A stretch of DNA of 18,603 nt from Pleurotus djamor (GCA_029747585.1 JAPEVF010000881.1:1-18603), one strand, 5' to 3'. Shown: positions 1 through 9,153, numbered from the stretch's first letter. The notes: generated from the letters alone by a model not told the origin. Program-made: numbers and translations.

Positions 1-328
1 TGTTAACAGTGAATAGTGTCTTGATAGGTTTCTGTTAACAGGATATATACTCTTGCTGGATCCCTGTTAACAGCCCCAGTTCCCTCATGGGTCTCTGTTA
101 ACAGCGAGTTCTGGCCTGCTGGGTTTCTGTTAACAGCCATGCTCCCTTGATGGTGCTCTGTTAACTATATTCACACCCTTGTTGCGTTTTGTTAACAGAA
201 TCTTGTTGGGCATCTGTTAACAGACCAGAGGGCTTGTTGGACTTTTGTTAATAATCCTTGCTGGGCCGAATTAACTACATTTTGCAACAACTGTTGGAAT
301 CTGTTAACTCAAGTAGCAGGGATTACTG
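1..328 (-). mobile_element. Right end of a repeat-array DNA transposon (relative of the 3822-7617 element)
   Basis: TGTTAACA-type boxes start at 1, 33, 65, 96, 128, 159, 190, 215, 246 and 302, mostly 31-32 bp apart. A CTTGCTGG-like box precedes several of them, the same two-box unit as in the right arm of the 3822-7617 element. After the last box (302) the sequence ends in ..GCAGGGATTACTG at 328. Read on the minus strand this gives the terminus CAGTAATCCCTGCTACTTGA, which matches the CAGTAATGGGAG terminus of the other element in its first seven bases and in its layout. I infer this is the right terminus of a related but distinct family. The left end lies outside the window, so the 8 bp after 328 (TGATTTGG) cannot be tested as a target duplication. 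No coding potential was seen. Confidence 0.6.
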
Positions 329-1391
329 TGATTTGGTTGTTTGAACGTTATCTGTTCGGCTCCAGCAATGCGAGGCCTTGAAGGTATGTGATATGTCCAT
401 CTTCTCGCGTGTTTGCGAGAGGCTAACATGAAGGTTTTAGTGGATCAGAGTCGGCCACTCCAGTAATCACTCGGACACTCAAAATATCGAAGGAAACCGG
501 TTTATTGCGAGTATATAAGACACAAGTGAGTACTTATCAGTAGCCGAAGGGTCTCCCCTTGTCCGAATAAGCAATCTAATGCCTGTCCTCCCTTCCAGCC
601 TATCTCTCATGATATCTCTTCCACCTCGCAACGCCCTCGTCTAGCAACTATACCCACTTGGAGCTACATGTCCAAGGTGTCCGTGACCAAGTTCGCGAGA
701 GGCTGGGGTGAGTAACGGCCGAGTCATCCATGAATCGTCTCCGAACAGTAAATTTTTGAAATCTTTGATTTTTCTGATTTTCTTGATGGCGGCGAGTTTC
801 GGTGGGTTATTGGATGTTTTTTTTTTTCATATCTTTGGTGCTTGTTCCCAAGTGTGTATAGTCTTGCTGATTGCATGCAGTCGGTCAAGAGGGGATGTGT
901 GCGGGCGGTACAAGGACCAAAAAGGTATTTGGTCGTTTCGGGGTCCTGGGCGGCGAAGGGATGTTTGAAAGGGAAGCTGTAGATACATAGAGTAAGTAGA
1001 GAGGTAGCAGCGAAAGATGTAGATTACTCCCCGAAAGCGTGAATCCATTGCCATATCAACTCCTTTTGCGTTGAAGCAGCTTGCGCTGTATGTTGTCCGA
1101 CATCTCATTTATCTCATCCTCATGATCCGAGCCATTCTCACAGCTCGTCGGTGGTTACACCATGACCTGTCAACTCGGACGCATGCTGCGCTCAAAGCCT
1201 CCAAACAACCGCTGTCCTAACTTCTGATATCTTGACAAAGGTTGGGCTGGCTATGTGGAAGATCAAACAGTTAGTTCTATTCGTGCTTCGGCGTCTCAAA
1301 AGCTACCATTCGATTTACCTTATACCTTACCAGCGATTGCCTCGTCTTAGACTCACAGCAAAGTGGATTCAAATACAATTTATTTGTCCTC
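329..1391. other. Stretch without a supportable gene
   Basis: Short overlapping reading frames on both strands show no convincing splice structure or recognisable protein. Features seen: a 14-bp direct repeat with one mismatch at 411-424 and 691-704 (GTTYGCGAGAGGCT), a TATA-like TATATAAG near 512, a CAGTAATCAC at 461 that resembles the element termini, and a pyrimidine-rich stretch at 570-660 that could be a 5' leader. A start codon at 668 opens 13 codons up to a GTGAGT donor. The only downstream exon I can attach ends at 968 and looks like nothing known, so I do not call a gene. Confidence 0.4.
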
Positions 1392-1897
1392 TCACACGGA
1401 CCCGTACATGCCACGCTCCGCGATGGCCCACACTAACAAGTCCTTGTGAGTACCTTGATCGTGCATGTATATGGGGGTTATGACTTACCAATGGGATTGT
1501 CATCCTCAGCTCTAGGTATACCATGGGTTGTTGCTGACTGCGAGTTTCCGTTGCCGCCCACCACCACCGCACCCGACCGCCTACTTCGCATTGCATGGGA
1601 ATCAGGCGTACTGGCTGAAGGATTTCGAAGCATCTGAGGCAAGAACGGTCGTAGATGCATTAGACGTCAGAAGACTTGGACTTGATTGACAGAACTTACG
1701 GTGCCATCAACGCCAGCCTGCTCCGCGCGATCTAGCTCGTCGTTCGTCAGATTCGACATCGCTCCTCGTCGACGGCCTGATGCGGTCGATGGATCGGTAC
1801 TCCTTTCTTTTTCCCGCTGATCGATGGGAGCATCGTTCTGATTGCGTTTGGTTTTTTTTGTAGTTGCTTTTTTGCCTTTTTGCTGGCCACCCCCCAT
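1392..1897 (-). CDS. Small spliced gene, unknown basic N-terminal protein (about 127 aa)
   Basis: Three exons on the minus strand join in frame: 1897-1700, 1633-1489 and 1432-1392. The introns are 66 and 56 nt, with GTAAGT donors at 1699 and 1488 and acceptors CTCAG and GTTAG. Summed exon length is 384 nt, a whole number of codons ending in TGA. The N-terminus (residues 2-20) is rich in Gly, Lys and Thr with a KKTKRNQ run, a possible nuclear localisation signal; the rest is Ser/Arg rich and polar. I do not recognise a domain. The gene is divergent from the transposase gene starting at 2112, 214 bp away. The 3' end is uncertain: further intron-like signals (branch CTAAC and acceptor CATAG near 1253) would allow the protein to continue if the stop at 1392 lies inside another intron. 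It may be the second gene of the transposon, or a remnant. Confidence 0.45.
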
Positions 1898-2111
1898 CCG
1901 AATTCCAGAGCAAGTGCTGTGAAATTGTTTTCTGGCGAGTCAAGTAAATCTGGGGTGTATGCGATGCTGGAACTGTACGCCGGATGTGTGAGGAAATGGT
2001 GGAAAGAAAGAAAGGTGCGAAAAAAAAATATAATCGATACGAAGTGAGGGTCCCCTTTGAAATTCAAATGTTTCAAGTCATCTGACCTGTTTTTCGACCT
2101 CAAGCTCAACC
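1898..2111. promoter_or_regulatory. Divergent intergenic region between two head-to-head genes
   Basis: The 214 bp between the minus-strand gene (start 1897) and the transposase gene (start 2112) are the only space for both promoters. There is an A-rich run with TATAATCG around 2028-2037 that could act as a TATA-like element for the plus-strand gene. No other motif stands out. The assignment rests on position only. Confidence 0.3.
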
Positions 2112-3821
2112 ATGGCTCGACCCCCCAAGAAGAATAAATCTTCAACACAGCGCCGTGCTCCCTGTCGTTGTAATTGTGGTCGCAATGTCACACAGTCCAC
2201 AGAACGTCGTCATCGCGCCGGAAAAGCAGCACCCCACGTCCTCGCCGCTGCAATCACTCGCCGCCATGAACTCGGTCAAGACTCAGACACAGACGCGTCA
2301 GATAGCGATCCGAATCAAAGCGACGATGAAATGTCCATATCGAGTGATGCCAGCCCTTCAGTCATATCAGACGATGGACGTCGCGGCGCCGATCCTGCAG
2401 TAATACAAGGTACAATGCTACTAGCACCAAAAAGATCGTCATAATATCTCATTTTTATCGATTTTAGACGCAGCCTTCGCCGCCGCCGTCCCAGAGGACG
2501 ACTTCCCTTCCCATTCCAATCACAACTCATCACCCCGACACAATCCCATTGATCTCGAAGAGCATCCTTCCTGCCTCCTTGATGACGACGATCAAGACAT
2601 CTTAAGGAATGCAAATATCCATCTGGATGATGCTGTCAACCCACGTACCTGGCGCCGGACCACAGTAGAAGATTACGACAGCGACGATGACTCTGACAAC
2701 GAGGACCCAGAGCCTGAGGGTGATCTCTTTGAGTGGGAGGCAGACTTAGGCGATCTTTACGATGTACCTCCTGATGAACTCTCCGATGAAGACATCCTAC
2801 CGGGCAACACGATGGAGGAGGAGTATGAACAACTGCTTGCAGCATTTCGTAAGTCATTGTCTATTCTGCGGAGTGAAGCACTTGTCTAATTCTGTAATGT
2901 AGAAGAAGATCTAACAGACAAAGACCTGGCGTTGCTGCGTCAGTTTTCATTCAAAGTTGAAGAACGGATTTCGGACGAGTCCTACGCGAAGCTGTCGTTT
3001 GTCTTTCCAGGGACTACTATATACCCCTTCAAGGTTGCTTGCGCGCGTGCAGCGTTCCTCGCAGAGTTTCGCCCTGTACCCTATGATTGTTGCATCAATT
3101 CATGTTGCTGCTACACCGGATCACTGTCCAAGCTCAATGTGTGTCCATACTGCGGCGAAGACCGATTCGATAGTCTTGATCGACCTCGAAAACGATTCAA
3201 CTACATCCCGCTCATTCCTCGACTACAGGGCTACTATCGCAACAGGAAGCTAGCTGAGCAGATGCAGTATCGACACCAGCACCGCCATGATCCCACCCAA
3301 GTCAATGATGTTTTGAGTGGTTGTCACTATGCGCGGCTACGAAAAACCCGTGTCACAGTGAATGGTGTTGAGCGGCCGTATATGTTTTTTTCCGATCGTC
3401 GTGACCTTCTCTTAGGCATGTCAACCGACGGTTTCGCGCCATTTCGTCGACGCAAGAAGACTTGCTGGCCATTGATCATCTTCAACTATAATCTCCCTCC
3501 CGAGGTCCGATTCCATCTCATCAACATCCTCTGCATCGGTGTCATCCCAGGTCCAAAAAAGCCCAAGGACTTTGACTCCTTTGTGTGGCCTCTCGTTAAG
3601 GAGCTGTTGCAACTTGCTCTTGGAGTTCGCTCATTCGATATCCTCTCTAATGAGGTGTTTGCCCTAAGGGCATACCTTGTCCTTGTGTTCGGCGACATCC
3701 CCGCAGTGTCTATGGTTATGCGAATCAAAGGACATAACGGTGTTCACCCCTGCCGTATGTGCAAAATCCGTGGCCTCCGTATTCCCGACGCCCGGTCGAC
3801 TGTCCACTACGTACCACTTCA
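2112..3821 (+). CDS. Tnp2-type (CACTA/En-Spm) transposase, 5' half, truncated by an inserted element
   Basis: Three exons join in phase 1: 2112-2409, 2468-2848 and 2903-3821, with 58- and 54-nt introns. They encode about 532 residues before the frame runs into the element at 3822. Residues 18-33 hold a Cys cluster (CRCNCG..H), and about 100-226 are strongly acidic. Cys pairs at 289/290 and 307/310 (CPYCG) suggest a zinc ribbon. The block that follows is typical of the Transposase_21/Tnp2 family: YIPLIPRLQ, STDGF with a candidate catalytic Asp at 402, FNYNLPPE, IPGPKKP, GDIPA with a candidate second Asp at 491, then CRMC. Family members cut and paste CACTA elements through terminal repeats. 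The C-terminal half, with the last acidic residue, is missing and not found elsewhere here, so the gene should be non-functional. The last 25 codons of the long open frame (NGSYF..) belong to the element. I did not find CACTA termini. Confidence 0.88.
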
Positions 3822-4475
3822 CAGTAATGGGAGTTACTTTTGTCAACGTGGTAACACCTGTTGTAACACGGCATGGTGGACCATATCCAGCAAGCTGCTG
3901 TAAGTGACATTTTACAGCAAGCATTTTAGAGAGTTAACATTGTTGTGACAAGGATTGTGTTAACAAAATACAGGTATAGCAAGGAGGGAGTCAACATAAT
4001 TGTAGGTAGAATATGTCAGTGTCTACTAGAATACAGCTAGGTTACTAGAATGTTATCAACAATAATCCAGGTAGAATCTCAAATGTTAACAAAAATACAG
4101 GTAGAGCAGCGGAGGAATTCAACATGATTGTACGTAGAATTTGTAATGGTTAACAATGCTACAGGTAGGATTATGATGACTGTTAACCATTACAAAGCAA
4201 GAATCAAGATTGTCAACACAGAGATAGGTAGAATTTTGCAGAGTGTTAACATTATGACAGCAAGAGGCATGATTGTTAACAATGATGCAGGGAAGGGAAT
4301 CAACAGAGATACAGGTAGGAACTTGGTAATCAACATGGCCATAGGTAGCTTCAGGCATAATGTTAACATTTACCCAGGAAGCATGTTGATTGTTGACAGG
4401 AATACACCTAGCCAGATGGTGATTGTTAACATAGATCCAGCAAGCTATACTATTGTCAACAGCAGGCCAGGTAGC
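3822..4475 (+). repeat. Left terminal inverted repeat
   Basis: This mirrors 6964-7617 with only scattered substitutions, and both arms are 654 bp. Similarity stops at the same point on both sides (CAGGTAGC), after which the two arms keep the same box pattern but differ in sequence. The outer ~110 bp (3822-3932) contain no regular box array and include GTAACACC/GTTGTAACAC repeats. GTYAAC boxes begin at 3933. Confidence 0.88.
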
Positions 4476-5165
4476 TAGATGATTGTCAACATAGGCATAG
4501 CAACACCAATTATTGTTAACTGTGTAGCAGGTAGATATATTTTGATTGTTAACATTTTCACAGCAAGCTAGGACATTGTTGACATCAGGGTTTGTAGTTT
4601 CTACCTGGATGTCAACAGAGACATGGCAAGGGATATGCATGTCAACAGAATCACAGGTAGGAAAAAGGTCTTTGTTAACACTTTGACAGCAAGAACCATG
4701 ATTGTCAACAATGGCACATGTAAAAATTCAACAGAGGTGCAGGTAAATTTGTTGTAGTCAACGTGAATGCAGGTAGAACCTGTTCCAGTGTTAACATTTG
4801 CACAGGAAGATGATAGATGGTTGACATTCAGACAGCAAGCACAATCATTAGCGTCCACAGAAATACAGCAAGGGTGATCAGTGTCAACACAAGCACAGGT
4901 AGGTTAGCATTCAATGTCAACATTGTTGCAGCAAGGAATGACATTGTCAACAGCAAGACAGCAAGCTTGCTGGTTCTTGTCAACAGAGGCACAGGTACCT
5001 AGTGGATTAATGTCAACATTTGTATAGCAACAGATTTGATTGTCAACAGAAGGGCAGGAAGCAAAATGTTATTGTTAACATTTAGACATATAGCTTTCCA
5101 TTCATGTCAACAGAGATGCAGCAAGCTATATCATTGTCAACAGCAGCACAGGTAGCATCACACAT
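3933..5165 (+). repeat. GTYAAC box array, left arm, alternating 33/30-bp spacing
   Basis: About 39 units begin with GTTAAC or GTCAAC (variants ATCAAC, GTTGAC). From 4149 the starts are 4182, 4212, 4245, 4275, 4299, 4329, 4362, 4392, 4425, 4455, 4485, 4515, 4548, 4578, 4611, 4641, 4674, 4704. The steps are mostly 33 and 30 bp in turn. Units followed by 33 bp mostly carry CAGGTAG and those followed by 30 bp mostly carry CAGCAAG, so the real repeat is a 63-bp AB dimer. The outermost part (3933-4149) is less regular, with steps of 26-33. Sequence between boxes varies freely, unlike a simple tandem duplication. Confidence 0.85.
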
Positions 5166-5185
5166 TCCATAGCCAATTGCTGATT

Positions 5186-5370
5186 TTGCTACCTGTATTA
5201 GTGTTGACAACAACCAAGCTTGCTGCACCTCTGTTGACAATATCCAAGCTTGCTGCACCTCTGTTAACAATATCCATTTTGCTTCCTGTCCTACTGTTAA
5301 CAATCAAGTTTCTTGCTACAATTTTGCTAACATCATTCAAATGAATACCTTTGCTTCTGTTGACAGTAGT
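5186..5370 (-). repeat. Short GTYAAC box array in reversed orientation
   Basis: About six units read leftward (CTACCTG or CTTGCTG followed by TGTTGACA), directly after the rightward array. The junction near 5140-5186 is an imperfect palindrome: GTCAACAGAGATGCAGCAAG at 5106 is mirrored by CTTGCTGCACCTCTGTTGAC around 5220. The element therefore has an internal fold point that is off-centre. Confidence 0.7.
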
Positions 5371-6260
5371 AGCTCTTGCCATCTATTTCTTTGTCTATGA
5401 ATTAAGATTCTGTCTGGAATCATCCTATTGACTGTAGCATAGTCCTACAGACTTGAATGTCCTCAGAAGGAAACAACGATTTGAGCATAGCTAATCACTG
5501 AGAATGAATAATAAATACTTGAGATATAGTATCTTAACCCACTTCTCAAAGCTTCATTCACAAGTATGCCTATTCTGCAATTGCACCTTGAACCCTTTTC
5601 ATTTGAGAAATCAGATCCATGGTTTCATACTAAAGCATGATATTGATAATAAACAGGTGGCTTTATGGGCATACATTAGTATGAAGCTAGCACAATGGAT
5701 AGGTCAAGGAGAATGCCAACAGTGTTCTAGATCTTAGGGATATGGTTGTTACCTCAATCAGAGTGAGCCCAACCAGAGTAGAAGGTGAAGATCAGAAGAT
5801 ACATCCATACATATAGATCATACAGATGACCAACAGATCAGATATAATAGGAATAGCATGAACTCTGTAGTAAGATTAAACCCAAGATTATTTCAGAGGA
5901 TACTGAAGTATACTTAACTTTCTCAATAACCAGGTATGCTCTACTCACTAACATCTAACCCAGGTTTTCATAGTCATTATAGATTCTAGAANAGGCAATG
6001 ACCTGAGATACTAAGTATGTACAATGGTTTTGGTGNGCTTTTTGGGCATGTTTTTGGTTTTCACAGCTNATAAAATGGTTTCTACAGCTAGTGAGGTAAT
6101 TTTTACAGTAAGAAAAAGGTTTCCACAGTCAACCAAATTATCCCATGCTTTTGGAAGATGATAGTAGACAGCCCCTATTATTTTGACAAAGTTCTCATGG
6201 TAAGTACATTGTCCACATGATCCAAGCAACCACTACTGAATCCAAAAATTTTAACATTTT
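5371..6260. other. AT-rich core of the 3.8-kb element, no supportable gene
   Basis: This ~890-bp stretch lacks the GTYAAC array. The longest frame (5504-5737, 77 codons) has a CxxC near each end but no intron structure, no recognised domain and the AT-rich composition of its surroundings. Ns occur at 5992, 6036 and 6069. If an autonomous copy exists, this is where a transposase gene would be expected; here it is absent or decayed. Confidence 0.5.
6058..6135 (+). repeat. 21-bp periodic YACAG motif array in the element core
   Basis: ACAG cores lie at 6063, 6084, 6105 and 6125, so steps are 21, 21 and 20 bp, each preceded by a pyrimidine run (TTTTC, TTTCT, TTTTT, TTTCC). The stretch ACAGTAAGAAAAA at 6105 followed by a CCACAGTCAA box at 6123 closely resembles 14088-14115, in an unrelated array. 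Confidence 0.55.
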
Positions 6261-6296
6261 CCCACAGTCTGACAACAGTCCCCTTGCTGGCCCAAT

Positions 6297-7510
6297 ATTG
6301 ACAATATTTACTTGGCTTCCTACAATAATGTTAACAGTCAAAATCCTTGCTATGTCTATGTTGACCATATTATTCTAGGTATCTGTAATACTATTAACAG
6401 TCAACATTCTTGCTATATCCATGTTGACAATCTTTACCTAGCTACCTGTGGAATGTCAACAGTCAAAATCCTTGCTGTCACCATGTTGACAATCTTCATC
6501 TGGGTACCTGTACTATTGTCAACAGCAAAAATCCTTGCTGTCTGTCTGTTGACAATATTTATCTAGCTACCTGTATTTGTGTCGACAATCAAATTTCTAG
6601 CTATGTTATTGTTGACAGCTATGATCAAGCTTGCTGTATCTCTGTTGACTATAACATTCTTTGCTGTATTGGTGTTAACAGTCATTATTAATCTTACTGT
6701 ATTTCTGTTGACAACTGGTTTGCTTGCTGCGTCCATGTTGATATTGATCCCCTGGATGACTGCATCTCTATACTCCTTCCTGTATATCTGTTAACAGAGA
6801 AATATATTTACCTGCATTATGTTAACCATAATATTGTTTGCTATGTCTGTGTTGACGAAACTCTTTTCCTATCTGATTGAATGTTGACAATAATCTGTAA
6901 GCTTGCTGCAGTGCTGTTAACACTGATGTATTTTCCTGCTTTAATGTTAACGTAAAGTGTCTGGCTACCTGTCCCACTGTTGACAATAGCATAGCTTGCT
7001 GGATCTATGTTAACAATCACCATCTGGCTAGGTGTATTCCTGTCAACAATCAACATGCTTCCTGGGTAAATGTTAACATTATGCCTGAAGCTACCTATGG
7101 CCATGTTGATTACCAAGTTCCTACCTGTATCTCTGTTGATTCCCTTCCCTGCATCATTGTTAACAATCATGCCTCTTGCTGTCATAATGTTAACACTCTG
7201 CAAAATTCTACCTATCTCTGTGTTGACAATCTTGATTCTTGCTTTGTAATGGTTAACAGTCATNATAATCCTATCTGTACCATTGTTAACTATTACAAAT
7301 TCTACGTACAATCATGTTGAATTCCTGTGCTGCTCTACCTGTATTTTTGTTAACATTTGAGATTCTACCTGGATTATTGTTGATAACATTCTAGTAACCT
7401 AGCTGTATTCTAGTAGACACAGACAGATTCTACCTGCAGTCATGTTGAATCCCTCCTTGCTATACCTGTATTTTGTTAACACAATCCTTGTCACAACAAT
7501 GTTAACTCTC
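6297..7510 (-). repeat. GTYAAC box array, right arm, alternating 33/30-bp spacing
   Basis: Boxes (GTTGAC/GTTAAC/GTCAAC, plus ATTGAC at 6297) start at 6297, 6330, 6360, 6393, 6423, 6455, 6485, 6518, 6548, 6581, 6611, 6644, 6674, 6707, 6737: steps 33, 30, 33, 30, 32, 30, 33, 30, 33, 30, 33, 30, 33, 30. In the first half of the run CTTGCTR precedes the box after each 30-bp step and CTACCTG the box after each 33-bp step; from 6644 on, CTTGCTG or TTTGCTG is used throughout. The part from 6964 onward is the right terminal repeat. Orientation is opposite to the left arm. Confidence 0.85.
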
Positions 7511-7617
7511 AAGAATGCTTGCTGTAAAATGTCACTTACAGCAGCTTGCTGGATATGGTCCACCATGCCGTGTTACAACAGGTGTTACCACGTTGACAAA
7601 AGTAACTCCCATTACTG
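6964..7617 (-). repeat. Right terminal inverted repeat
   Basis: This is the reverse complement of 3822-4475. It ends ..AACTCCCATTACTG at 7617, followed by unrelated DNA leading to gene X. It carries an N at 7264 in a region where the left arm reads unambiguously. Near-identity of the two arms suggests a young element or arm-to-arm gene conversion. Confidence 0.88.
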
Positions 7618-7755
7618 AACATCCATGAGCGTTGACGTATGACCAAGATCTGCCCACATACTTTGGGACGATAACCCTTTCGCCCCCCTAGACGTCCCAA
7701 CGCTTTTAAGCCAGACAGCTCACTCTCCTGCTCCTCATTCCTTAGCTCTCTTACC

Positions 7756-9153
7756 ATGTCTGTCATCGCTAACTCCGATGTTTCCAACCGCTCTCCTTCT
7801 CCTGCGCTTTCTTACACCTCTTCCAAATCTTCGATGATGGATGTCGAGGATGAGCTCCTCGCCGTCTCGCCAGCCGTCCACCACTATTGCAATCCAATGC
7901 TCCTTATACCAGGGGGCGGCTCTGTAACCTCCCTATCAGGACCTTTCCATGTGGTCCTTATGGGCAACATTGCAAATATTGTTCCCTCTGACTTTCGGTG
8001 TGTAAACCGTAGCTCCTCACCATGTTCCTCATCCATTCTGACCAATTCTCTTTCAGTGATGCTGCTCTTCAGTTAAAACAGAAGGGTGCAATTGTCGACA
8101 CATTCTTCACGCTTGAGGATGCCAAGCTGGCATATAGATGGATTTGTGGGGAAATGCATCCCTGCAGGCCACATTCGGACAACCGCGAGTATCATCGGTC
8201 GCTTATGACATACCTTGCGAACGACCCTCCTTCGTATTGCTCACCGCTTCCTCCACCTCGTAACCTTCTGCCGGAAGAGGACGATGACGATGCAATCAGC
8301 CTTCCCCCCAGTGAGATCTCGGAGCAATCTCCCATGCCTAGCACGCCAAGCAACTCCGCACCCTCCCCTCCGGCCTCCAGTTTCCCTTCCAGTAATGACG
8401 ATATCAGCAACGACGAAGACGATTCAATGAGCAATGACGGAACCGACTCTGTGAACGACAACGACTCCATTATAAATGACTCCAGCATTCAGGACGCTGA
8501 TGACGAACCCAATCTTAACGAGGACTATATCTACGGCGACCGCGCTACTAACAACAACATGTTTGCCAACAATCACTTCAGCTTTTCGCTGCTCATGGCC
8601 CAAGACTCAGAATCAGGGTATGAATCAGACAGCTCAACCATGGAAAGCCTTGTTGACAGCCTTCGCTACCCAACTCCTGATAATGCAAGCGATCCTATTC
8701 CGGGCCGTGGACCCTGCCAACTCGTTCGCATGGAAGATCACCGCTCGGTATTATTTGTCAATCAGTGAGTTCTATTCTATACCTCCATGCTTGCTTTTCA
8801 CAGCTCACGGACTTGCTCTCAGGCCCGTTGCTCTCCTGGTCTTTGCCGAGACATACAAGAAGATCCATTACGGAGACATCGTCTCCTCGCATGGTGTTGT
8901 GGGTAGCATAGATGCTGTCGTACGTAACGGAGAGACTAGGCTCTTTTACGCCGTTCGGGGAGAATTTATCAAGCGTTATTTCTCTGATCGGTAAGTTGCC
9001 ATTGCCAATTCACATCTACTCGATTTTCTCACCTTTTTTCATAGGTATCTTGCCCAACAATTCTTTGAAGAGGAAGCCCAGAACTGGGCTTTTGTCGACA
9101 TGCTGATTTTCACAGTGAGGGATGAGGCCAGGCGATTTGCTGGATTGATTTGA
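7756..9153 (+). CDS. Gene X: four-exon gene of unknown function (408 aa)
   Basis: Exons 7756-7997, 8057-8764, 8823-8990 and 9045-9153 join in phase 2 at all three introns (59, 58, 54 nt) and total 1227 nt, ending in TGA. The start lies after a pyrimidine-rich leader and is the first ATG of the frame. The N-terminus (1-35) is Ser rich. About 65-115 is a compact segment (FHVVLMGN .. KQKGAIVDTFFTLEDAKLAY) with a faint resemblance to viroplasmin/RNase H1-type N-terminal domains. About 150-260 is acidic and Ser/Asp/Asn rich, probably disordered. The C-terminal third (VSSHGVVGSIDAVV .. LFYAVRG .. NWAF) is the most protein-like part. I do not recognise the family. It starts 138 bp after the element's right end, so the element could supply upstream sequence. 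No frame break was seen. Confidence 0.75.

Larger units (their letters stand above)
3822..7617. mobile_element. 3.8-kb non-autonomous element with 654-bp terminal inverted repeats and phased box arrays
   Basis: Both ends read inward CAGTAATGGGAGTTACTTTT. The first 654 bp (3822-4475) are nearly identical to the reverse complement of the last 654 bp (6964-7617). Between the arms the unit GTYAACA + about 7 bp + CAG(GT/CA)AG repeats without a long coding gene. It points rightward from 3933 to about 5165, flips at about 5186-5370, and points leftward from about 6297 to 7510. A box-free AT-rich core spans 5371-6260. Sharp breaks to unrelated flanks at both ends, a second copy starting with the same CAG at 18439, and a related terminus at 328 show that this is a mobile family. 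No 2-9 bp target duplication is present: the flanks are CCACTTCA and AACATCCA. A CAG start would suit hAT-like or KDZ-like DNA transposons, but no transposase is present to decide. Confidence 0.85.

Noticed and set aside
461..470. CAGTAATCAC as a further element terminus.
   Set aside because: Only seven bases match, no GTYAAC array follows and no partner end was found; chance is likely.
411..704. 14-bp direct repeats (411-424, 691-704) as target duplication of a ~266-bp insertion.
   Set aside because: The intervening sequence has neither matching inverted ends nor TG..CA ends, and 14 bp is not a usual duplication length.
668..968. Possible two-exon gene starting MSKVSVTKFARGW, donor GTGAGT at 709, acceptor TGCAG at 880.
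   Set aside because: The intron would be 172 nt, unlike the 52-66 nt of the supported introns in this window, and the second exon is a short arginine-rich frame that looks like nothing known.
3822..3903. Continuation of the transposase frame into NGSYFCQRG .. KLL as the true C-terminus.
   Set aside because: The same 25 codons occur at the ends of all three element termini here, in unrelated contexts, so they belong to the inverted repeat.
5504..5737. 77-codon frame with CxxC near each end in the core of the 3.8-kb element as a small zinc-finger gene.
   Set aside because: Composition equals the AT-rich surroundings, no domain or splice structure is recognisable, and the length is within chance for such DNA.
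3933..7510. CRISPR-like array, because of regular spaced repeats.
   Set aside because: The repeats are short degenerate boxes in both orientations with no constant repeat/spacer structure, and the genome is eukaryotic.
7536..7787. Minus-strand frame running from gene X upstream DNA into the element terminus.
   Set aside because: It is antisense to the gene X start, crosses the element boundary and has no family resemblance.
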